The notes beneath the pieces were generated by a model. The model saw only the letters and a program-made list of their open reading frames with translations, had not been told where the DNA came from and searched no databases. Below are positions 43,922 to 54,630 of a stretch of 64,000 nt of DNA, one piece after another (the stretch's first letter is position 1; each line of letters starts with the position of its first letter). The translations under genes were made by a program, and so were the position numbers. Source of the stretch: Zopfochytrium polystomum (Eukaryota > Chytridiomycota > Chytridiomycetes > Chytridiales > Chytridiaceae); contig JAIVFJ010000244.1 in NCBI GenBank assembly GCA_025765615.1, positions 26,417 to 90,416 of the forward strand, read 5' to 3'.

Positions 43922-45385
43922 CAAGGGCTCTTCCACGGTTGTCGAGGGGGAAGCGCAACCGCAACCGAAGCGAGAAGAAATGCAACATGCTACCGGGCAG
44001 TTTATTGGTTACGCAGGCCGGGTTCGAGCTCGAGTTCGTGCCGAGGCAAAGTGGAACATTGCGTCACTGTTTGCGGCGTGTGCTTCCGACGAAAACCTAT
44101 CTTTTTGACGAGTCGGAAAGCTGACCTTTTGGACAGTGACGGTTAGTGAACCAAGCGTCTTCTCGTCTGCCTGGCCCTGGCGGCTCACTCTTCGATGCAA
44201 CGGACAAAGACGCCGCGAGCCCATACTGAAGGTAATCCCAGTTGGCGACGGTTGACAAAGGATCTGGCGTTAGTTCTAACCTTTATATGTAAAACAAACT
44301 AAATCATAAACTCGTTTACAACTAGCGTCATTGCGACTGCCTACCCTACCAGTCCCTTCACATTACATCTCCTCATTTAAAAGCGCTAAACCCTCACCCC
44401 AAACGAAATAAATCTGGGAAAAGCAATAAAGATCTCGTCAACTGGTTTGTTCAGCACAAAGGACCTCCTTTCCACGCGAGTAAAGCTGCCCACGCCCTGA
44501 AATGCCAAGCGTTCAATATGCAAGGGTTGCATTTTTCATGGTGTGGTTGTCCCTCGACCTCTGGCAGTAGAGATCGCGGGCTGCATCTACGATCAACCCA
44601 CATTGGTGGAAGATGGCGCCATGGCTCGTTCCGATGTTGGCCAGAACGCTGCCGATCTTCCAGGCGGCCACTCGCCCGGTAACATCGCCGTTGTGGACTG
44701 GTGCACCAACCACTGCTGCCATTGGCGCCATTGAATCGTTCGATTTGAGAGCTATACTGGAACATCGCGAGCCCATGCGGCGCATATCGCGCCTGCTCGG
44801 ATGGCTGTACTCGCGCTCGCGTGTTCACGCCGAGCCGGGCCCACAGCTATATGCGCTGGGGCTTCATGCCGCCGACCACATCAAAACGTGCTGGAGGGGT
44901 GGAAGCGTCAACGCGCTCGCGGCCGTGACTTTCGGGACAGCTAGGCCGCGGCGACCAAGTTTCGCATCGCCGTTCTCGACTGGTGCTGGAACAATCATAC
45001 TTGAGTCAGCGGCCGTGAGCACTGGGAACGATATGCTTCGCGCGTCCCGCTTTCGTCTCCCCGTTTCTCATGTAGCACGGCGCCGACAACAAATGGCCCC
45101 TGGCAGGGTTTCCGTTTTTGCCGCAACCTCCAGTCCTTGCACAACGACGGCGATGGTTGAGGCGGGCAGTTGCTGGGTTGACGGGCGCGGAGGGGAGAGG
45201 GGGCCATGTAGAATAAGGCCGACTCTTCGCGCCCAGATGGCTGCAGTCAGCTGCAATTGATGGTTCGACAGCTCCTTGAAGATCTTTGCACCCGCGGCAA
45301 TGAAGTGATATTGGGTGAAGATAAGCAAAGGCGAAAAGTTTCCCGAAGGTATTCGAAGAGGGGCTGCCGGACCCTGTAGGTCACC
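43593..45385. other. region without an identified gene
   Basis: Begins with the SDR promoter side, a GTT microsatellite (about 43699-43746) and a GT repeat (about 43890-43920). Between 44450 and 45260 both strands stay open for 90-215 codons, but none of the frames shows a domain I recognise. A paralogous piece of a methyltransferase starts at about 45386. Confidence 0.35.
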
Positions 45386-45640
45386 GTGGGCCTGCTGCCG
45401 TACCTGACGCAAGCCGCCGAGGACCAGCTCCTCGCCGCCGTCGACCGCTCTACACCCGCCGGGAGCTGCATGCTTGTGGACGCCTGGGGCGGCAGCAGCG
45501 ACGCCGGCCAGTTTGAGCTCGGCGCGCTCAAAGCGGTTTCCCCGCCGCCGCCGCCGACGCGCCGCCGCGGGACTACTTTCGCGCGTTGGCGCACTGGCGA
45601 TCTGAGGCGCTGCTTGGAAATCAAATCCTCTAATTGCCCA
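45386..45640 (+). pseudogene. partial copy of the SAM-dependent methyltransferase
   Basis: Reads GLLPYLTQAAEDQLLAAVDR, then AGSCMLVDAWGGSSDAGQFE, then ALKAVSPPPPP, nearly the same as the middle of the methyltransferase at 48884-49795 but on the plus strand. The upstream SAM-binding part and the C-terminal end are missing, so this is a truncated duplicate. Confidence 0.75.
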
Positions 45641-45749
45641 CACATTGGCTCGGCAGTGGCTTGGTGGTGTCAGAATTCGGTGGTGAGGAAAATTCGAAAT
45701 GCATTGAGCAATTTACTTTATATTTTGCTATATACCGATCTACGCAACC

Positions 45750-45821
45750 AGCAGAGTAGTGTAGTGGAAGCTCGTTGGCCTCATAACTCAAAAATCGAAC
45801 GATCGAAACATTCCGCTGCTG
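45750..45821 (+). pseudogene. decayed initiator tRNA-Met copy
   Basis: 72-nt match to the tRNA at 50585-50656 with substitutions that break stems: the acceptor AGCAGAG no longer fully pairs with CGCTGCT and the anticodon stem TTGGC/CTCAA has mismatches. The CAT anticodon and ATCGAAA T-loop are retained. Downstream flank also matches that of the intact copy, so a larger segment was duplicated. Confidence 0.75.
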
Positions 45822-45994
45822 TAAATTTCGTATTTATTTGCAAGGGAGAGGAAGAAAAACTTCGAAAGCGTTGGATGGGTTAAGTTATTTGATAGGCATG
45901 GTGCCGCCATTTCAATTGCAGAAGTCGCGCAAAATTCGCCACAAAAAGATTGCCCGCGTTTGATGACTATCATCAGAAGCTTCTGAACGAAAAA

Positions 45995-47426
45995 TCATAT
46001 TTCCGCCCATTCTGAGTCAGTCTTTGGAACGCCACACCGCACATGCTTACGCGTAGCCGCCCTCCCCACCAAAAACTCTGCGTTTCTCGTTATCCTCCTC
46101 GCGTTCCGGCTCTCGTAGCAAAAGTACGCGCGCTTCCAGTCAACGTCCCGCTCATCGTAGTCTCGCACCGCGTCCCTGACGCGAGAACCCCGCACCCTGG
46201 CGAATCCTGGAACGCGAGCGAACCCGTCGCGTTTCGAAATCGTCCGCCACGCAGTCGCACGGCCATGATGATACCATGCGCGATTTGTTGAGAGCAGGGG
46301 GAGGGCACTCCGCCCGTCGGCGAAACTCGTGCGATTGCGCATCCACTTGGCTACTTTTGCTGCCTCGTCATCGTCGTCGTCCCCCTCAGCGTGTTCCGCG
46401 TCGCCTTCGCCGCCGTCCTCGCCGTCGTCGTCATTGTGGGTCTTGGAGGTCCTGGTGGGTGCTGTGAGCCAGTCGAGGATCTTTGAGAGCACCAGGGTAG
46501 GGAGGTTTTGCGGGGAGGCAAGATGTGGGAATTCGCCCGATGGTGGCGCTGGTGTTGAGGGCAGTTGGGCGGTCGTCCCATCAGTCGGCACCGCCACTGA
46601 CGGGATGGGAACGATCACGATGCCACCCTCGTATGTGCCTCGCCTCAGTCGGAACTTGAATCCATCGCTCGATATTTCGAAGACGTCGTCGGCGCCAAGA
46701 TTTTTAGTTTTTGCGGCCACTTCGTTCCACAATGGAAGATCCGGAAAATATGGATCAATGCCGTAGTCCTTCTGCCACCAGATCGTGTCGGGGCGAGCAA
46801 AGCAGTAGGCTTGCCAACCAAAGAGGGCTCCATAGAACTCGTTCTGGATCTCTTGGATACTCGCACCATCGGGACAGCATTCTTCAAGATCGCCCATCCA
46901 CTTAAACGAGCCTTCCTGATCCGCGACAGTCTCGCCGAGGTACGCGACCAGCTGCTCCAGCGACACGCCCCGCTGAGCCAGCGCGCAGCAGATCCACTTT
47001 GCGCAGCCCGCGTGGAACGGGAATCCGAACGCTAAGCCGTCCTCCACCTCGTCGTCGCTGTAGAATGTGCTTGCTCTGGCATCCACTGTCGGCGGCGATG
47101 GGTCCGCTGCCATGGCGAACCAGCAGTCCGTCGCGGCGTCTGGATCAAAATCGGGAACTTCGCCTGCCTCGAGCGGATCCTCAGGGTCTGGTACGCACAG
47201 AGGGTAGAGGCAGCCACTGCTTTCGTCTCGACCGGGCCGAGTCCATCTCGCGTCTAGGAGGTGGGCTGCAGGGCGTGGTGGTCAGTGCGAGCTTGTTCAG
47301 AACCTCCTCCCACCGAGCCCATCGAGCAAACGCACCTCTGGCGGCAGTGTGGAACTGCGAACCACTGAGGGCGGTCTCGAGCGCAGTGCCGCACAAGATG
47401 CAAAACTGGTAGCGGGGGCCGCACAT
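45995..47426 (-). CDS. uncharacterised protein with Cys pairs and acidic segment
   Basis: Minus-strand exon 1 (47336-47426) starts MCGPRYQFCILCGTALE and joins exon 2 (45995-47253) in phase 1 through a GTGCGT donor and a CCTAG acceptor, giving AARDARWTRPGRD and 449 residues without correction. Near the N-terminus two Cys pairs (CILCG and CLYPLCVPD) and a later HAGCAKWICC segment suggest zinc binding. The middle reads WQAYCFARPDTIWWQKDYG; residues about 285-315 are a dense Asp/Glu run; the C-terminal third is Arg-rich. The FHAGCAKW-like block recalls the region near the F-box in fungal F-box families, but I cannot name the family. Function unknown. Confidence 0.65.
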
Positions 47427-48777
47427 ATGATTTTGGCTTTGGCGGTGGTCGGTCGGTCGTTTCGATTTTTTATGCTGCGTCCGTCGGCGCAGGACTTTGC
47501 AGCACTGGCACAGTCACGCCCGTTTCTAATCTTCAGTGATGTCATTTCAACCGCTAACTCCATGACCCGCACGATCGACACTTGTGACACTGTACTCACT
47601 CCTTTGACCCTGGGATCTGGGCCTGAGAGTGAAGGAAAGCAAATAGCAGACCAAAACTAACTTTATTGGGCTGTTGTCTTAGGGGTGTTTCAGCCCTACT
47701 CATCTGTCTAACAGGGGTCTCCACACAAAGAATGGAGGTTCAGAGACAATCCTCTGAGGATCCGAGCAGGAGTGCTGATGACTATTGTGGCCGTGGGCTG
47801 GTGTGAGAGGAGATGGAAGGGTGTTCCCAAGGGAGCAACACAACCGCAGAATAAAGGGTGAGAAGGGCAACAGGTGTTTTATCTTGTAGGACCTAACCTC
47901 AAACACAACGGAGGCAGATAGTAGTGGTGGTGCGGTGGGACAGGCAGGGCGTGGCTGGCGCCCCTCACCGCATGGGCGCTGAAGAATCTCGTCGTTGCCA
48001 GCGACAGTAAAAAAGAGTTAGTAGCCAAGCTGTGGTACAGACAGGTTGCGGCCAGCAACCCTCGCTGAACAGCCGCTGAAGAACCATTGTCGTCGCCATC
48101 GACAATGGACGAATGGTGCCAGGGGCGCTACCGGACAGGCAGAGTAACCCTTGTCGTGCAGAAAGCTGAAGAACCCTTGTCACGGCCAGGGACAAGGGGT
48201 GAGAGATTCGGAAGGTCACCAGCGGGTAACTCAAACCTGGGAACACCTGTAGTCGCGTAAACATTGCTTAACGGTCTGTCTCTGTATTGGGATCTGATTT
48301 TTCACTCTGACCTTACATAAACCTGCCTCCCTCTTTTGCACCTGGCCTACCCTCCCTTTTCTTCACGTGTGAGTGGGACTGATTGCCATTGAGGGCTGAC
48401 ACTCTACTCGCTGCTGAACAGCTGTAGGTGAAAGATTTCGTTGGGCTGGGTTGTCTATGGGTTGTGCTGCTGTGGAGACATGGAGGTAGTACACTACTGA
48501 AGGTGGTGGTGGTGGGAGGTTGATCTTGGCTTCTGTCAGTCTTGTGTTTGTCTTTATACAAAACTGTTACAAGGACCATCACTTGCAAAATGCTGCAAGT
48601 TATCCTTGCAGAGCAGTATCAAGTCAAGCTCCTGCACACTGCTTACACCAAAAGACCCAAAACTAACAGTAGGTGGGAGTAGCTTTGTCACTCACGGAAT
48701 CAGTGCAAGGGGAGGTTTTCACACAGCCCGAAAGCCAACAGTGGCCTGGGCCGATCCATCAATGTGTTTTTTTTTTT

Positions 48778-48811
<34 letters not shown>

Positions 48812-48883
48812 GTTGCAAGAAGCTGAGTAAGCGCTGCTGCGCGGGGGGTGCGTCAGCCGGACGGCAGCCAATGGAAGTACCAT
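47427..48883. other. non-coding, repeat-like region
   Basis: No gene is recognised. The interval includes a three-unit tandem repeat with hairpins (47978-48199), GT/GGTGGT-rich sequence, and a T-run of about 40 bases (48769-48810) that abuts the end of the methyltransferase. Its base composition is less GC-rich than the gene block, like the retroelement region to the right. Confidence 0.4.
47978..48199 (+). repeat. tandem repeat of about 91-96 bp carrying hairpins with GCCA loops
   Basis: Three units start with GCTGAAGAA at 47978, 48074 and 48165. Right after each start lies an inverted repeat: GTCGTT/AGCGAC, CCATTGTCG/CGACAATGG, and CCCTTGTC/GACAAGGG, with different stem sequences but all with GCC(A) in or at the loop. 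A fourth hairpin, GGTTGC-GGCCA-GCAACC, lies at about 48053 within unit 1. The stems change in a compensatory way between units, which suggests selection on the fold or inheritance from a structured ancestor. Confidence 0.6.
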
Positions 48884-49795
48884 TTATTTGTGTATGGTCT
48901 CGCCCGCCGTCACCCTTTCTGCACAACAAAAGCGCCCTCCAAGTTTGAACCGGCGGAAGGCGACGGGATCCCACTTTGACCCAGCGTACTCGCCGTTGTC
49001 GTCGCTCAGCAGCAGCGCCTCGGACCGCCAGTGCGCCAGCGCGCGAAAGTAATCGCGCGGCGGTGGCGCAGGGGGCGCATCGGCGGCGGTCGGCGCCGGC
49101 GCCGGGGAACCGCTTTGAGCGCGTCTAGCTCGAACCGGCCGGCGTCGCTTCTGCCGCCGCCCCAGGCGTCCGCGAGCATGCAGCTCCCGGCGGGCGAGAG
49201 GCGGTCGACGGCGGCGAGGAACTGGTCCTCGGCGTATTGCGTCAGGTACGGCAGCAGGCCCTCGGCTACCCACAGGGTCGGCAGCCCCTCGTCGAATCGG
49301 CGGGCGGCAAGCTCGCGGGTCCACGCGTCGGCGAGGCCCGCGACGTCGGCGACAACGGTGTGGAACGCGACGGTCAGCGGCTCCGCACCAGCGAGTCGCC
49401 TGGCCTTGTGGGCGGCGATGGCCGGACTGCCTTCGATCTCGTAGGCATTGCAACCGGCGAGGCGTGGCAGGCGGTACGCGCGGGAGTCGAGGTCAGCGCC
49501 AAGGAGCACGACTTGGCGGACGGCTGCGGGGGTCGCGGCGATAGCGTCGTCAAAGAGGCTGTGGCGGAGGACGGTTGTGAGGTATTCCGGGGTGGTCGTG
49601 GCGCGGAAGGCTGCTTACATGGCGGGCGAAGGGGACGTTCAGGATGCGGTCGAGCCGGTCGGCCTCGTCGGCCCTGGCCCGGCCGACGGCCACGCTCGTA
49701 TAGTCGGATAGGTTGGCGTTGGTGATCCCAAAGTCGGCCATTGCCGCGGATAGGGCACCGTATGTGTGTGGGGGGAACCGTGTGTGGGACGCCAT
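48884..49795 (-). CDS. SAM-dependent methyltransferase (LCMT/TIGR00027-like)
   Basis: Start MASHTRFPPHTYGALSAAMA at 49795 on the minus strand. The class I SAM-binding motif is VVLLGADLDSRAYRLPRL (GAGxDxRxxRL of this family), followed by NAYEIEGSPAIAAHKARRL (the acidic ribose-binding position), TLWVAEGLLPYLTQYAEDQF (strand-4 block) and AGSCMLADAWGG. Two one-base breaks are needed: near 49600 (between PFARHV and TTTPEYLTTVL) and near 49085-49105 in a C-rich tract after LDALKAVP; then DYFRALAHWRSEALLL continues to the stop. The family methylates carboxyl or O/N acceptors; the substrate is unknown. A truncated copy lies at 45386-45640. Confidence 0.72.
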
Positions 49796-49831
49796 ATGAA
49801 AGTATTTATTACGCGATGTAATAGACAGTTG

Positions 49832-49837
49832 TTCGTG

Positions 49838-49871
<34 letters not shown>

Positions 49872-50216
49872 AGCCAAGCGTTCATAGCGACGTTGCTTTT
49901 TGATCCTTCGATGTCGACTCTTCCTATCATTACCACGCAGAAGTGGTAAAGTGTCAGATTGTTCACCCACCAATAGGGAATGTGAGCTAGGTTTAGACCG
50001 TCGTGAGACAGGTAAGTTTTACCCTACTGATGACTGGTACATCACCAGTAATTGGGTATTTTGTTTGTCAGGGGCCACAGTAATCGAACTTAGTACAAGA
50101 GGAACCTTTTGTTTGCATAATTGGTTTTTGCAGTTTGCCAAAAGGCGAGTGCTGCAAAGCTACCATGTGTCGGGTAACAGCTGAGCGCCTCTAAGCCGGA
50201 ATCCGTGCTGGGTTGC
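49832..50216 (+). pseudogene. 28S rRNA 3' fragment (domain V-VI relic)
   Basis: Matches the conserved 3' part of large-subunit rRNA: AAAGTTACCACAGGGATAAC, TTCATAGCGACGTTGCTTTT, GTTTAGACCGTCGTGAGACA and AGCTACCATGTGTCGGGTAA are recognisable. It is alone: no upstream 28S, ITS or 18S lies here. The sarcin-ricin loop reads AGTACAAGAGGAACC instead of AGTACGAGAGGAACC, and there is other divergence, so this is a relic, not a working gene. Its 5' break lies about 40 bases upstream of the methyltransferase start on the other strand. Confidence 0.85.
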
Positions 50217-50584
50217 CCCTGGTGACAGGTTAACTTAACTTAAGTTAAGTTTCCCTTACCCTCAGCGGCACCAATGCAGGGAGCCCCGCCGTGAATATAA
50301 ATAAAGCGGACTTGAAGGAGTCCGCACCCCCCGCATTTTTTGCTTCCGCGCAAGTTGAGTACAGAAAAGTAGTTATGGATTTGCCACATGGGACTTGTGA
50401 TTTTCCAGTTTCAAAGTCAACTCCTCTAAACCCCACATCTTGGTTCGTCCCTGTGCAGGCGTTGGCGCTTTGGTGCGGCAGCTGCACGCGGCGCCACGAC
50501 GACGCGTGGGTGAAAAAGAGTTCGGTGACGGAGATGGATGAGGGAGAATGCGTCTTGAGTTGTTATACTCTGATATTAGCCACG

Positions 50585-50656
50585 AGCAGCGTAGTGTAGT
50601 GGAAGCACGTTGGGCTCATAACCCAAAGGTCGAACGATCGAAACGTTCCGCTGCTA
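50585..50656 (+). tRNA. initiator tRNA-Met(CAT)
   Basis: 72 nt. Acceptor AGCAGCG/CGCTGCT with an A1-T72 end pair and discriminator A; anticodon stem TTGGG/CCCAA with three consecutive G-C pairs around loop CTCATAA; T-loop ATCGAAA, which lacks the usual TTC and is diagnostic of eukaryotic initiators. All stems pair. A decayed copy lies at 45750-45821. Confidence 0.95.
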
Positions 50657-50880
50657 TAAACCTCGGGTCTGTTGGGAGGTCAAGGAACGAGACTTTTCGC
50701 AAGCCGTGGATGGGCAGAGCAGCCCAGCACCTTGCTCGGGTTGTTTGATGGGCATGGTGCTTCCATTTTATATTGCAGAATATCGCAGTCGCGCAAAAAT
50801 CGTACTGCCGTGTTGGTGGTGGTGGATACTTACCATGAGCAGTAGCGTTGATGACAATCATCAGGCCTTGCTTCAGTTGC
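50657..50880 (+). repeat. flank duplicated with the tRNA-Met segment
   Basis: Matches 45822-45985 in several ordered blocks: GATGGGCATGGTGC (versus GATAGGCATGGTGC), ATATTGCAGAA then CGCAGTCGCGCAAAA (versus CAATTGCAGAAGTCGCGCAAAA), and TTGATGACAATCATCAG (versus TTTGATGACTATCATCAG). The match extends the tRNA duplication by about 200 bases. Confidence 0.65.
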
Positions 50881-51452
50881 TCTTGTTTTAAATCCCCGGT
50901 ATTCCGAGTGTGCAGGCTTGGAAGGGGCTTGTAACATTCTCAGGACTCCATCGAAGGTGCGAAGTCAAAGTTGGAATCACAAGCTTACAGCAATATCCCT
51001 AAAACTTAAGGGGCGCCGACTTGTTTTCAAATCTGTGGGAGTTCATGCTTGCACTTCCATGTTGTTGTATGGACGAACTTGTCTCTAGAACAAAAGAAAA
51101 AAAGTTGAACAACAAACCCTTCGTCCCACCTGGACTGGGACGATCATCCTGCTCGCACCAAGTTAGCAGCAGCACTCACACGTTATCAGCACTACTCCCA
51201 AAGGGGAGCGATCAGCTGGCGCCAGGGCAGGATCTGGTGAAGTTGCAGATGACGAGATTGACTGCAGCGAAATTGCAGTGATGATCAAGAACAATCTGAT
51301 CACGCAGGCAAAGTATTGCGATTGCAAGCCTTCAATCGCGACGCACCATCACAACCTGACACAAGAAAAATCTACTGGTACGATCCCGCCCCGGAGAGAA
51401 CAGCACGGTTGCTGAGCAGTCAGCTACTAGATCACAATGACAGACAAGTGAG
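50881..51452. other. no gene recognised
   Basis: Contains only short frames. Near 51180-51300 a reading leading toward the Copia-like remnant (QLAPGQDLVKL) may be part of the same decayed element. Nothing else is seen. Confidence 0.3.
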
Positions 51453-51900
51453 GTGCTGACCAACGACTGGCCTGACTTCAACCATTTATTCACAACCTAT
51501 TTGGAAGTCAAGGAAATGCTCTACATTGTAGAGTGTGAAAACAACACATACACAGGTTCCAACAATACCATTAAGGTGGCACATCAGCGCATGAGAAAAA
51601 GAATGACACACAAGCTTGAAGCTGGCTACTTGGAAAGCTACCACAGGCATCTAGGGACCTAAGATGATCACCTGAAGGAGGTCTATACAACGGTTACTGC
51701 GTCAATGACCATGAGTACATTGGAACAACTGTTGTTGACGAAGTATGACAGTGGCTGCAACATTAAAGACTTCATTGGTTCAGTATCGGCACTTGTCCAG
51801 TGCCTCAAGGATGCTGGAAACCTCAACTGGGACCAGATTTATGTCTGTATTCTCCTGATGGCAATGCCCAATACTCCTGCATGGCAGAATGTAGTGGGGA
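51453..51900 (+). pseudogene. Copia-like Gag remnant
   Basis: Ordered blocks LTNDWPDFNHLFTTYLEVKE, KVAHQRMRKRMTHKLEAGYL, then after a stop at 51661 TLEQLLLTKYDSGCNIKDFI and SVSALVQCLKDAGNLNWDQI ending in MAMPNTPAWQNVVGTL. The spacing and the final LL-x-MP-x-x-W region resemble the UBN2-type Gag domain of Ty1/Copia retrotransposons. No protease, integrase or RT follows, and a stop interrupts the frame. A degraded fragment. Confidence 0.5.
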
Positions 51901-52740
51901 CGCTATGTGCACACTGTGGGCCATGGCTCTGGTTCCAGCAGCAACCATTTTTTGATCTGTTCATACTGGTACTGAGTGGGTCCAATTTTGGCTCCCCTTT
52001 GTTGGGGCGGGAGAAACCATTTTTCATTGATTCTGGTCCAGGAGATCCCATTTTCTTGTGCATCTGTAATCCATTTTCATGTAAAATGGTAGCTGAAGGT
52101 GCCAAAATAATTGGCTCTCAGGTCCCATTTTCACCATGGCTGAATCTGCCATATTTACAAAAGACATCAAAGAGGCAGCATCCCCAGTTCCACTCACACC
52201 AGAAATTGTCAGAAAGAGAATTGTCTTTTATCCATTTATTGATATTTTACTGCCCTTCCAGCTGCAAGCACACCAGCGCACACCACCAAGCTGACAATGG
52301 CGCTCACTCCCACAGTCACCCCCCTGGAACTGCCCACGCCACTGCCGCTGCCAGTGCATTCACAGCTGCCACCCAGCTCAAATAGCGTGATGCCCTTAGG
52401 CGCGGACGTAACCCTACTCTGCTGCAAGCCTGCCTGCCCTGAGTCAGCGTCACACTGCTGTTGCTGTTGTGTGCCGCTGTCGAGCGCCATTGACCAGCCA
52501 ATTTTCAGCATCAAAGTGGAAACAGCCAGCACCTTGCCAAGCTCAACTGGGTTGCCCGTTACTTGCAAGATGAAGTGGGATTCAGGCATTTTTTCGGTGA
52601 GGGGGAGGCGGAGGTGGGGTGGAGAAGTGTTGGACTGTCATTTGGTGGAATCAGTCCAGACACACTACTTACACCATACAAGCACGACTGCCTCATTGCC
52701 ATCTCCGCATCAGCTGAGTGTTGTCGTCAACGAGGCTGCT
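51901..52740. other. no gene recognised, left flank of the long repeat
   Basis: Several frames of 60-200 codons are open (for example 52297-52887 plus) but without domains, and one of them runs into the LTR. Probably decayed mobile-element sequence. Confidence 0.35.
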
Positions 52741-53835
52741 TGTGAGACTGTGCTCTCTAAATCTCCTCACCCTGGGCTGGAGGTGGAAATAGAGCAATGG
52801 CCTAAATACCAATCCTATCTAATGAAAAGGGGCAAAAGAAGGTGTCTAGGGGTCACCAGACAGGAAAATGTATTTGGAGTCTACTAAAGCCCTTCATCAA
52901 ACACAAAAGAAACTCTTTAAACACAAAAAAGAGCAGTTATCACACATCTAAAAGGGAAACATAAGAAAAGTGTGACAAAGGTGGCACAATCACAAAAGAA
53001 AGTGCAAAATGCCTCTGGTCCAAGACACAGAGAAACCCCAATAGCAAAAGCCAAAGGGACCGAATCACTCGGTAAGGAATGAGACTTAGGGCAACAAAGG
53101 GGGCGCCTAAGGCAGCACCAACCAATCTGTGCCAGCTCCTTCCCAAGGCAGAAGCCAAGGGGGAAGGCAAGAGAGTGGGGAGGAAAGTGGCCAGGTCCCA
53201 ACCTGTTGGAGCCACCACCTTGGAGCACCAGCTCCCTCTCTGCCAAAGACAAGCCCTAAGTTGGAGGGGGTTGGACACAAAGGGCAAACACAAGGAACAA
53301 TTAGTGTGCAGAGATGCCTGTTGGATCAAACCAGAACTGTTTTCCACTTAACAGAACCAGACACATCTTGTCTCACTCCCAAGAGAGGTTCCAACTCAAT
53401 CCAAGGAGGGGGCACACAGGGTGGGAGACAGTGGGACTCTTCTTGCTTCACCCTACTAGGACACAGACATCTGCCTCACCAGGCCAGAGGAATCCCCTAT
53501 CTTAGAAGCAAGGAAGGTTAAAACCCACTCCCACACACAAGTGTGACACCATGACATCACAGGCATTAATCTGAGAGAAAGAGGGTCTGAACCCAGTGAA
53601 GACCAGGCCCACCAGAGGCCACAGGAGCCAACAACCAGGGAGATGGGGGCATACCTGAGAGACCATTTCTGCAGCAGTACCTGACCAGCCAGCTCATTCA
53701 TATCACCTTGAGAGACCTGGATTTGACTAGATGTATTGACAGGAACCTAGAGGCACCACCACAGATTTACCCTCTATCCTTCCATCACCAAGTGGCTCCT
53801 ACCCAGTCCAACCCAAGCAGCATGCAGAATGGTGA

Positions 53836-53905
53836 GGTGCACTGGGGATCGAACCCAGCACACTGCCATGATGGCCAAGAGGACTCCAACCTCCTGTCAC
53901 ACACC
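53836..53905 (-). other. tRNA-like segment inside LTR 1 (perfect T-arm)
   Basis: 70 nt on the minus strand. Acceptor-like arms GGTGTGT and GTGCACC pair with wobbles, D-like arm AGGA/TCCT, and T-arm CTGGG-TTCGATC-CCCAG is perfect with a B-box-like core. The anticodon arm is replaced by a palindrome GCCAT/ATGGC. The same layout recurs in LTR 2 at about 60061-60131 with changed bases, so it is an element feature. Confidence 0.45.
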
Positions 53906-54565
53906 AGGGGACTGCCACCCCCAGCTCATACACACAGTCAGGAAGAAAAGGGCAGGCAAGGGACTTCAGGTACAGTTCTCACAGTCAACAAGAAGGGGGG
54001 GCAGCAGTTTAAATAGGAGAGGGTTGGAATCACAGGGAGGAGAGGAAAAAGGAGGGAAAACACATACAAAACAACAAAACAATAAATAAAACAGTAAAAA
54101 ACAGAAGGGATGGGTGATTCACCAAATGGGGCTGAGCCATCAACAAAGAGAGACAGCTCAGAGAATCATGGAGCCATTTCTTGGCAGACAGCCACCAGAG
54201 CAGAGTGGAGGGGGGGGTGGAGGAACTGGCAAGAAATGATTGGTGCAGACAAGAAGACACTCACCACAGCCACAGAAAGAAAGGAAGACACACAAAGAGA
54301 GACAGTAAACAAACAACTAAATAAAAGATAAAACAAGAAAAAGAGCCAAAACAAAGGAAAATACTAATTGGAAAAATAAGTAAAAATCATCAACAGAAAG
54401 AGAAAGAAAAGCCCTGTCTTCTCATACCACTCATATGAGGCATTACATCATGGTAGCTGGGCATCTGGACTTTGCACTTCTCCCACAGAAGTGGTTCAGT
54501 CCTTAGTCATTCCAAAAGTGAGGGGTTATTAGCTGGACATGATGGACTTTGCAGCCCAACAGTCT

Positions 54566-54630
54566 GCATGTCTCGAACTTGGCACCTTCCCAATTGAAGG
54601 GAGCGCTCTAACCACTGAGCAAGGAAGCCC
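54566..54630 (-). other. tRNA-like segment inside LTR 1 (A and B box motifs)
   Basis: Minus strand reads CTTGCTCAGTGGTTAGAGCG (a good Pol III A box) followed 30 bases later by AGTTCGAGACA (B-box-like). A hairpin TCCC-TTCAATT-GGGA would expose CAA at the anticodon position. The acceptor arms do not pair, so this is not a functional tRNA. LTR 2 has the same module at 60844-60908. Confidence 0.5.

Noticed and set aside
44451..45260. Open frames on both strands as a gene
   Set aside because: No domain, no convincing introns, and both strands are open to a similar extent, so coding cannot be supported.
47978..48199. CRISPR-like array or hammerhead/hairpin ribozyme
   Set aside because: Units are too diverged and too few for CRISPR in a eukaryotic context, and the conserved cores of known self-cleaving ribozymes (CTGATGA...GAAA) are absent.
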